Source of the DNA: Polyangia bacterium
Lineage (GTDB): Bacteria > Myxococcota_A > Polyangia > Polyangiales > Polyangiaceae
NCBI GenBank assembly: GCA_030430975.1
Contig: JAUIKB010000066.1
Span: forward strand, 1 to 11,679
Reading direction: 5' to 3'
Length of the DNA: 11,679 bases
The position numbers were made by a program, and so were the translations under genes. Positions 6,517 through 11,679 of this stretch are shown here, piece after piece. Position 1 is the first letter of the stretch; each line of letters begins with the position of its first letter. Under the pieces are notes generated by a model that did not search any database, was not told the origin of the DNA, and saw nothing but the letters and a program-made list of their open reading frames with translations.

Positions 6517-6750
6517 CTAGGCGCGAACGTCGACCGCAGCATCGCGGCACCCCACGTGCGCAGCGGCGGTGTCGCTTGCGCCCAGCACATCGAGCACATC
6601 AGGTCGCTGGCCCGGCAAGCGCAGCGGGGCGTGGTCTAAAGACGGGTTAGTCGGCATGGCGGATGCCGCTGCTGTACCCACCACGCCGGCGAGGGCCAAG
6701 GCGAACAGAGGAGCCCAGACTCGATGCTGCTGTTTTCCCAGTGCACGCAC
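6517..6750 (-). CDS. Possible small secreted protein (77 aa)
   Basis: Starting at GTG 6750, with GGAG eight bases upstream, the frame encodes 77 aa. It has a textbook signal peptide: a basic N-terminus (MRALGKQQHR), hydrophobic core APLFALALAGVV at 14-25 and an ASA cleavage site near residue 31. The mature part would be about 46 residues, rich in Asp, Ala and Leu, with one cysteine and no known domain. The same frame stays open upstream to 6972, where it overlaps the DUF1385 coding region antisense; that longer form is unlikely. It is convergent with the hydrolase gene (6 bp between stops) and divergent from DUF1385. It may be a chance open frame in GC-rich DNA; the signal peptide and ribosome site are the only support. 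Confidence 0.35.
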   Translation of the reverse strand: MRALGKQQHRVWAPLFALALAGVVGTAAASAMPTNPSLDHAPLRLPGQRPDVLDVLGASDTAAAHVGCRDAAVDVRA

Positions 6751-6758
6751 GACGCGGG

Positions 6759-6762
6759 CTCC
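6759..6762 (-). promoter_or_regulatory. Shine-Dalgarno GGAG for the small secreted protein
   Basis: On the minus strand GGAG is followed by eight bases and then GTG at 6750. It is the reason for choosing this start over the open frame that continues upstream. Confidence 0.3.
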
Positions 6763-6894
6763 GTCTCCCCCCGCCGTGGCCCACGCTGCCGAGATGGAGT
6801 TTGACGCACCCAAAAACCCCGCAAATCGAGGTTGATTCGGGCGCAGACGCGACAACCGGTGAAGCGGCATTATGCTGACGGTAACAGCCAGGCC

Positions 6895-7950
6895 ATGAGT
6901 CCCCGAAGTACAGGTCCCCGATTCGTCGGCGGGCAAGCCTTGATCGAAGGCGTCATGATGCGCGCACCGCACGCGATCGCCGCAGTGGTGCGTAAGCGCA
7001 ACGGCGACTTGGTCGTGCGGGAGCAGCCGATCAAGGTTGCCACCTCGGGCCCGCTGTCGTGGCCGCTGATTCGGGGTATCTTTGGCTTGGTGCAGGCGCT
7101 GAGAATCGGCAGCAAGGCGCTACGGTTTTCGGCCGAGATCTACGAGGGGGATCAGCCCGTCGCGCCGGCACAGACATTGCTCATCAACTCCCTGCTCGGC
7201 CCAGTTCGCGCCGCGACGCTCGCCGCCGAGGACGACGTCTTTTACGATCCGGATAAACCGGGCTCTGGCGAGCGCCGGATCGCCAGCCTGATCTCGGCGA
7301 CGCTGGCGCTCACTCTCTTCGTGGCGCTACCGCAGGTATTCGCAGCGCTCCTGGCTTGGCTGCTGCCCGTCGAGTTGACGATCACATCGCTCGGCTTTCA
7401 CGCGCTGACGGGCCTGGGAATGCTGCTTACCGTGATGAGCTACATGCTCCTTATTCGGCGAGTCACCGAAATAAGGCGGGTCTTCGAGTACCACGGCGCC
7501 GAGCACAAGACAGTCTACGCTTACGAGGCCGGGTTGCCGCTCAAGATAGCCGCTGCTCGATCGCAGACTCGCCTCCACCCCAGGTGCGGCACGACATTCG
7601 TCGTCATGGTCGCCATGATGTGCATTCCCGGTTTTTGGCTTTGGTCTCAGGTGCTGCCGTTCACCCCGACGGGCTGGTTCGCATCGCAGGCCGCACTGTT
7701 CGCCTGGAAGCTGCCGTTTCTTCCGGTACTGATCGCGGTGACGTTCGAGCTACAGCGAGTGCTCTCCCGATTGAACGACACGCCACTGCGAGTGCTGTTG
7801 TGGCCCGGCTACTTAGTCCAGCGCATCACCACGATCGATCCGTCCGATGACCAGCTCGAGGTAGCCATTACGGCGCTCGATATCACGCTCCGCCGCGAGA
7901 CCGAGTGGATGGCCAAGGCCCGCCTCCATGAGGCCGGTGATCCCGCCTGA
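6895..7950 (+). CDS. DUF1385 membrane protein (YqhQ-like)
   Basis: A 351-aa integral membrane protein of the DUF1385 family (Bacillus YqhQ type), whose biochemical role is unknown. The family signatures are present: GGQALIEGVMMR at 12-23, FEYHGAEHK at 197-205, HPRCGT at 228-233 and DPSDDQLEVAI at 315-325 near the C-terminus. Hydrophobic segments lie at about 130-157, 167-187, 233-254 and 265-285. The His/Glu/Cys motifs between membrane segments suggest a metal or active site, but this is not established for the family. ATG 6895 is chosen because the GGQ motif follows after eleven residues, as in homologues; an in-frame TTG at 6832 would add 21 residues that resemble non-coding DNA. prfA starts 228 bp downstream, and this gene order is common in bacteria. 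A weak hairpin at 7975-7988 follows the stop and lacks a T tract. Confidence 0.95.
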   Translation: MSPRSTGPRFVGGQALIEGVMMRAPHAIAAVVRKRNGDLVVREQPIKVATSGPLSWPLIRGIFGLVQALRIGSKALRFSAEIYEGDQPVAPAQTLLINSLLGPVRAATLAAEDDVFYDPDKPGSGERRIASLISATLALTLFVALPQVFAALLAWLLPVELTITSLGFHALTGLGMLLTVMSYMLLIRRVTEIRRVFEYHGAEHKTVYAYEAGLPLKIAAARSQTRLHPRCGTTFVVMVAMMCIPGFWLWSQVLPFTPTGWFASQAALFAWKLPFLPVLIAVTFELQRVLSRLNDTPLRVLLWPGYLVQRITTIDPSDDQLEVAITALDITLRRETEWMAKARLHEAGDPA

Positions 7951-8178
7951 GTCGACTGGTATCGTCGAACAGCCCGACCGCAGGGTCGTGATCCCATGAC
8001 GGCCGCGCGAGTTCACGGCGCCGCATAAACGCGGTCCCGTTCCCTGCATAAGGTATTCTACCGCGCGCGGCGCCCAGTCCACCGGACGATGAGGGCGGGT
8101 CGTCATCCACCCAGCCCGCGTGTCGATTTCGAGCAGCGACCTTTAGGTCCTGCCCGCGGCTTGCTAGGAATACAAACA
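7951..8178. other. DUF1385-prfA gap
   Basis: This 228-bp gap has no supported gene. It holds a short hairpin (CGACC 7975-7979 with GGTCG 7984-7988) that is too weak to call a terminator, and an A/T-richer patch (GCATAAGGTATTCTACC) near 8047-8063 that could include a -10 element for prfA, without a recognisable -35. Confidence 0.4.
8166..8169 (+). promoter_or_regulatory. Shine-Dalgarno AGGA deciding the prfA GTG start
   Basis: AGGA lies nine bases before GTG 8179. The protein from this GTG begins like other release factors; the longer open frame from 8089 would add 30 residues with no family match. Confidence 0.65.
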
Positions 8179-9246
8179 GTGCTCCCCGAAGAAAAGCTCC
8201 ATGAACTAGTGCGCCGGCGCTCGGAAATCGAGACGTTGATGTGTGACCCAACAGTCATCAGCGACCAGCCACAGATGCGAAAGCTCAATCAGGAGCGCAG
8301 TCACATCGAGCCGGTCGTCGAGACGTTCCAGAAGTGGCAGCACATCAGCAAGCAGATCGAAGAGGACAAGGAGGCGCTGAGCGACCCCGAACTCGGGCCG
8401 CTCGCCCGAGAAGAGCTGCCGGGGCTCGAAGCTGAGCTGGCCGAACTCGAAGACCAAATTCGGGTGCTGCTGCTGCCCAAGGATCCCAACGACGATCGGA
8501 ACACGATCCTGGAGATCCGCGCTGGAGCGGGCGGTGAGGAAGCAGCCTTATTCGCCGCGGACCTGTTCCGCATGTACGGCCGCTACGCGGAGGGTCGCTC
8601 GTGGAAGGTGGAGGTCCTTTCGACCAGCGACGCCGGCGCCGGCGGGTACAAAGAAGTCATCGCTCTGGTCACGGGAAACAAGGTTTTTTCAAGGCTGAAG
8701 CTGGAGGGTGGAGTGCACCGAGTACAGCGCGTGCCGGCGACCGAAGCGCAGGGCCGCGTTCATACGTCCACCGCGACCGTCGCTGTTCTTCCGGAAGCGG
8801 ACGAGGTCGAGATTCAAATCGATGAGAGCGATCTGCGCTACGACATCGCGCACGCATCGGGGCCGGGCGGCCAGAGTGTCAACACCGCCAACAGCGCGGT
8901 GCAAATCACCCACCTTCCGACAGGCATGGTGGTCAAATGCCAGGACGAACGCAGTCTACTCAAGAACAAGCAGCGCGCGCTTAAGGTCTTGAGCAGTCGC
9001 TTGCTGGACATCGAACAGCAGAAACAGGCCGACGCTATTCGCGACGAGCGGCGAACCATGGTCGGAGGCGGCGATAGGTCTGAGAAGATCCGCACCTACA
9101 ATTATCCGCAAAACCGCATTACCGATCACCGCATAGGGCTGACGCTCTACAAGCTCGATCGCGTCGTCGACGGCGAGCTCGACGAACTGCTCGACGCCAT
9201 CACGGCCTGGCAGCAGGCCGAACTGCTGAAAGCACAGGGCGACTGA
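8179..9246 (+). CDS. prfA: Peptide chain release factor 1
   Basis: RF1 recognises UAA and UAG stop codons in the ribosomal A site and triggers hydrolysis of the peptidyl-tRNA. At 355 aa it matches the family length (E. coli 360). The coiled-coil N-terminal domain 1 occupies about 1-105. The codon-recognition tripeptide PAT is at 186-188, specific to RF1 (RF2 has SPF). The catalytic GGQ loop, ASGPGGQSVNTANSAVQ, has GGQ at 230-232, close to E. coli positions; its Gln is normally methylated by PrmC. The downstream segment KCQDERSLLKNKQRALKVL and the C-terminal RTYNYPQNRITDHRIG are typical. The start is GTG 8179, preceded by AGGA. The stop TGA overlaps the ATG of the next gene. prmC is not in the window; it may be encoded elsewhere. 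Confidence 0.98.
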   Translation: MLPEEKLHELVRRRSEIETLMCDPTVISDQPQMRKLNQERSHIEPVVETFQKWQHISKQIEEDKEALSDPELGPLAREELPGLEAELAELEDQIRVLLLPKDPNDDRNTILEIRAGAGGEEAALFAADLFRMYGRYAEGRSWKVEVLSTSDAGAGGYKEVIALVTGNKVFSRLKLEGGVHRVQRVPATEAQGRVHTSTATVAVLPEADEVEIQIDESDLRYDIAHASGPGGQSVNTANSAVQITHLPTGMVVKCQDERSLLKNKQRALKVLSSRLLDIEQQKQADAIRDERRTMVGGGDRSEKIRTYNYPQNRITDHRIGLTLYKLDRVVDGELDELLDAITAWQQAELLKAQGD

Positions 9247-9662
9247 TGCCCGCAACGCTCGACCCCGAAGCGCTGCTGTGTGCGCTTGTGCTCGCGCCCG
9301 ACGCATATTCGCGCAACAAGTTCTTCCATTTGTTCGAAAGCGGGGTGCTCGCTCGCGCCCGACGACGCGCCAAACGTGTGCGCTCTGTTGTCCACCAGCT
9401 GCTCGGTCAGGGCCGCATGCCGGCGCAAGTAGTGGGAGAGCGGATCCTAGACGATGGCCGCGTGCTGCTTCGCTACCGCGTGGATGAACTCGCGTACCAG
9501 CGCACCATCGCCCTCACGAGTCTGGAAGCGTCAGCGCTGCGCTACGCCATGCATCGCGCCGGCAAAGGCGAACTCAGACCCGACGACCGCATGGCGGTCG
9601 AATCCGCGCTGGCCAAACTGGCGGACGCTCTTGAAACGGTGCCCGCACGGCCGCGCGCCTAG
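9246..9662 (+). CDS. Unrecognised small protein coupled to prfA
   Basis: A 138-aa cytoplasmic protein with no signal peptide or membrane segment; I do not recognise its family. Its ATG overlaps the prfA stop (TGATG), and AGGG at 9236-9239 lies six bases upstream, so translation is very probably coupled to prfA. Residues 21-35 (YSRNKFFHLFESGVL) are followed by a strongly basic helix-like stretch ARARRRAKRVRSVV (36-49). The middle (about 68-90) looks like beta strands (GRVLLRYRVDELAYQRTIAL) and the end like helices (TSLEASALRYAMHRAG, AVESALAKLADALE). The basic patch would suit binding of RNA or the ribosome, which is inference. It occupies the place often taken by prmC but shows no methyltransferase motif (no NPPY, no SAM-binding glycine loop). 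Confidence 0.85.
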   Translation: MPATLDPEALLCALVLAPDAYSRNKFFHLFESGVLARARRRAKRVRSVVHQLLGQGRMPAQVVGERILDDGRVLLRYRVDELAYQRTIALTSLEASALRYAMHRAGKGELRPDDRMAVESALAKLADALETVPARPRA

Positions 9663-9801
9663 AGCGTACGCCGACGCGGTGCGCGCCGAGGCTAGTCTGG
9701 TCGTTCAGCGTCATCGACATCGGCGATCATCTCGATGCCGGGCGGCTCGATCACTGGCGGCATTTGCACAGGGTAACCACACCTCGCGACGGGTCAATTC
9801 G
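9663..9801. other. Convergent gap without clear terminator
   Basis: The stops of the prfA-coupled gene and the FAD oxidase face each other here. The only inverted repeat noticed is CATCGA (9712-9717) with TCGATG (9732-9737), without a T tract on either side. Termination may be Rho-dependent. Confidence 0.3.
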
Positions 9802-11679
9802 CTACGGCTGAAGCACGCTCTTGGCGATGCGCCCGAACGCAGCGTCCTCGGCTGGTGAGATGGCTGGGTCGATGTCAAACCCAACCGGCAGGTTCCGAGC
9901 TGGCGGTTGGTCGCGCCGGCGCACCGCCAACGTGGCCTGCGTGATCGGCCCGATGCGTTCGCCCGCGCCCAGGAACAGTGCGCTTAAGTCGGGACCGACA
10001 GCGCGCCGGGGCGCCGACCGAATCACGAGACGTTCGTGTCCCATGTCCGCGACCAACCCCGGACATAGTTGGCGGACCGGGTCATCCCAATTGGCGCGCG
10101 CCCCGGCACCCCCCGCGGCCAGCCAGGCGCCGACGGTCGAATCGTCAGACGGCAGTGGCACGCCCAAGGTGAAACCCTTGTTCACGAGACTGGCCTCGAC
10201 CTCCGAAACGCGTGAGCTCGCATCGCACGTGACCGTCCGAGATTGAACGTCCAACCCGAGTTCGGGAATCGGCGTCTGCGGGATAGGCACGTCGGTGCGC
10301 GGCAGCAGATTCCCGGGGTTCATCACCCCAGACGGGTCGAGCGCACGGAGTACGTCACGCGCGACACGAACGCCGTAGCCTAGCTCCTGGCCCAGTGACG
10401 GCGCTTTGCTGCGACCGACACCGTGATGATGACTCAGGGTACCTCCCGCGTCGATCGCTGCTTTGAGCGCCGCCTGCCAGGCTTGATCGTATTTGGCGAG
10501 CGCCTCGTCGTCGTCCTTCGCAGCACCGGAGAAGGTGAAGTAGATGCTACATCCGTCCGGATAGGCGTGGCTGAGATGCGCCATCACGAGCACGTGGTCG
10601 CCGAGCGCGTCGCGCACGCCATCGTAAAGAGCGCCGAGCTTCGACCACGGGGCAGCTACTTCCATCGTGTCACTGAACGCACCGAGTCGAAACACTGGCG
10701 CCTGGCGATAGCTCACCGAGTAGCGGTGTTCGAGCCAGCGTCGAGCGGGAGCTTCTCCCATCGATTCACAGTCCATCCGGTCGAGCATGGAGCGCGCGAG
10801 CTCGGTGTCTTCGCGGACAGGTCCGCTCGAGCCCTCGAACAAGAGGATCAACGTGGCCCCGCCGAGCAGGTTGCCTTCGGCCGCTTCGATCACGGCGTTC
10901 AACGCCTTGGGCAGTTTCAGAATCGTACGCGCCAAGGGGCCGAGGTTGCGCTTGCGGCTGGAAGCCTTCTTTTGCGCCGGCTGCTCGTCCTTCACGCTGC
11001 CCTGTTTCAGGATGAACGAATCGATCGGGTCATACAGCCGCGTCACGGCCGGCCGCAGTCCGGCTTGAAACACCTCGCGGATCGCCTCCCAGCCGGCTTC
11101 GATCGTCGGAAAGCTATAGGCGAGAAAGCCGCGTTCCTCGGGTGCGGCATGCAACCTGAGGCGGGCGCGCGTGATCACACCGAGCGTTCCCTCGCTGCCA
11201 ACCATGAGCGGAATGAGGTCGGGTGCGCTTTCACGGCGCCGCATGTGCACCGGCTCGCCGGTACCGAGGACCGTGTCGAGTTCCACCGTCATGTCCTCCA
11301 TCTTGCCGTACAGCCCTGAGCACTGACCGGCACCACGCGCAGCGATCCAACCGCCGACGGTTGAGCACAGTATACTTGATGGGAAATGACCCACCGTAAA
11401 CCCAAGCCGCTGAATATCCTCTTCCAAGGTAATACCCATGGCGCCGGCCCCCACGTCGATGGTCATCGCGTCCCTATCGATCTTCCAGTCGGCGATCGCC
11501 TTCATGTCGACAACGATCGCGCGCGGATGCGGCTTGACCGCGCCGCAGACGCCACTGCCAGCCCCAAACGGCACAAGCGGGATCCCCTCCTGCCGCGCGA
11601 ACTGAACCACCTCGATCACCTCTTCGGTGCTTTTGGGCCAGACAACGGCAGCGGGTGGATGCAGCACCGGCCGCCCAGC
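9802..11679 (-). CDS. AGPS-like FAD-linked oxidase, 5' end cut by window, extra C-terminal domain
   Basis: A flavoprotein of the FAD-binding PCMH family, closest in motifs to alkylglycerone-phosphate synthase, which swaps the acyl chain of acyl-DHAP for a fatty alcohol in ether-lipid synthesis. Numbering from GTG 11667, it shows an FAD pyrophosphate loop FGAGSGVCGAV (34-44), GHFPSS and STVGGWIAARGAG (93-114), YGKMEDM (120-126), GSEGTLGVITRARLRL (157-172), YPDGCSIYF (369-377) and the AGPS hallmark GGTLSHHHGVG (408-418). The normal family end is MNPGNLLP (449-456). About 165 further residues follow, resembling a decayed copy of residues 68-178. The open frame continues without a stop to the window edge (AGRP before the GTG), so the true N-terminus lies outside. 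Glycolate or lactate oxidase (GlcD-like) is the alternative, but the HHH motif argues against it. It is convergent with the prfA group across a 139-bp gap. Confidence 0.85.
   Translation of the reverse strand, partial: AGRPVLHPPAAVVWPKSTEEVIEVVQFARQEGIPLVPFGAGSGVCGAVKPHPRAIVVDMKAIADWKIDRDAMTIDVGAGAMGITLEEDIQRLGFTVGHFPSSILCSTVGGWIAARGAGQCSGLYGKMEDMTVELDTVLGTGEPVHMRRRESAPDLIPLMVGSEGTLGVITRARLRLHAAPEERGFLAYSFPTIEAGWEAIREVFQAGLRPAVTRLYDPIDSFILKQGSVKDEQPAQKKASSRKRNLGPLARTILKLPKALNAVIEAAEGNLLGGATLILLFEGSSGPVREDTELARSMLDRMDCESMGEAPARRWLEHRYSVSYRQAPVFRLGAFSDTMEVAAPWSKLGALYDGVRDALGDHVLVMAHLSHAYPDGCSIYFTFSGAAKDDDEALAKYDQAWQAALKAAIDAGGTLSHHHGVGRSKAPSLGQELGYGVRVARDVLRALDPSGVMNPGNLLPRTDVPIPQTPIPELGLDVQSRTVTCDASSRVSEVEASLVNKGFTLGVPLPSDDSTVGAWLAAGGAGARANWDDPVRQLCPGLVADMGHERLVIRSAPRRAVGPDLSALFLGAGERIGPITQATLAVRRRDQPPARNLPVGFDIDPAISPAEDAAFGRIAKSVLQP

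Larger units (their letters stand above)
6511..6894. other. Intergenic region, at most one tiny gene
   Basis: Between the hydrolase and the DUF1385 gene there is no clear long gene. The minus strand of 6517-6750 may encode a small secreted protein (separate entry). The part at 6751-6894 must hold the DUF1385 promoter. TTGACG at 6801-6806 is a good -35 match, but the bases 17 bp further on are a poor -10; TATGCT at 6871-6876 is a fair -10 without a good -35. No promoter is called. Confidence 0.5.

Noticed and set aside
6832..6894. TTG start for the DUF1385 gene
   Set aside because: The extra 21 residues match no family feature, and ATG 6895 places GGQALIEGVMMR at the usual distance from the start.
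6751..6972. Longer form of the small secreted protein
   Set aside because: It would run antisense through the DUF1385 start and bury the signal peptide in the middle of the protein.
8089..8178. Earlier ATG start for prfA
   Set aside because: The 30 added residues do not look like RF1, and GTG 8179 has AGGA at a good distance.
9246..9662. prmC, the RF1 methyltransferase, expected after prfA
   Set aside because: The product is too short and has no NPPY or SAM-binding motif.
9712..9737. Bidirectional terminator between the convergent genes
   Set aside because: The stem has six pairs with a 14-base loop and no T tract on either side.
10423..11319. Plus-strand frame of 298 codons opposite the FAD oxidase
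   Set aside because: The minus strand has clear flavoenzyme motifs along its whole length; the plus frame is His/Arg-rich without a domain.

Overview
The window is GC-rich DNA that looks like the chromosome of a Myxococcota bacterium, most likely Polyangia-like. That placement is inferred from four traits and not from a database match: lipoproteins with long Gly/Ser/Ala linkers after the lipobox, large cysteine-repeat lipoproteins with a MopE-type Asp-rich metal-binding motif, an ether-lipid-type FAD oxidase (alkylglycerone-phosphate synthase-like), and a DUF1385-prfA pair. No tRNA, rRNA, transposase or CRISPR array was seen.

Left edge (1-706): no convincing gene. It holds a 126-bp direct repeat at a 166-bp period (125 of 126 bases identical) packed with inverted repeats, then a degenerate stretch with a small hairpin.

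Minus-strand cluster (707-3711), read right to left: a large Cys-repeat lipoprotein with a MopE-like motif, an unrecognised lipoprotein that probably starts at TTG, and a short endonuclease V only 11 bp downstream. The last two probably share a transcript.

Plus-strand cluster (3772-6510): divergent from the first, with a 60-bp gap holding an inverted repeat. It contains a second Cys-repeat lipoprotein whose signal-peptide core is encoded by a perfect 36-bp palindrome, followed 24 bp later by a lipoprotein alpha/beta-hydrolase with a visible Ser-Asp-His triad. The two divergent Cys-repeat proteins share a C-x-hydrophobic-x-C element but differ in period (about 22 against about 19 residues). 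Together the genes look like an envelope-surface locus.

Centre-right (6517-9662): a possible tiny secreted protein on the minus strand, then the core block DUF1385 (YqhQ-like membrane protein), prfA (peptide chain release factor 1), and a small unrecognised protein overlapping the prfA stop codon in the place where prmC is often found.

Right edge (9802-11679, minus strand, running off the window): an AGPS-like FAD-linked oxidase. After its normal end it carries an extra region of about 165 residues that looks like a decayed second copy of part of its own FAD-binding half.
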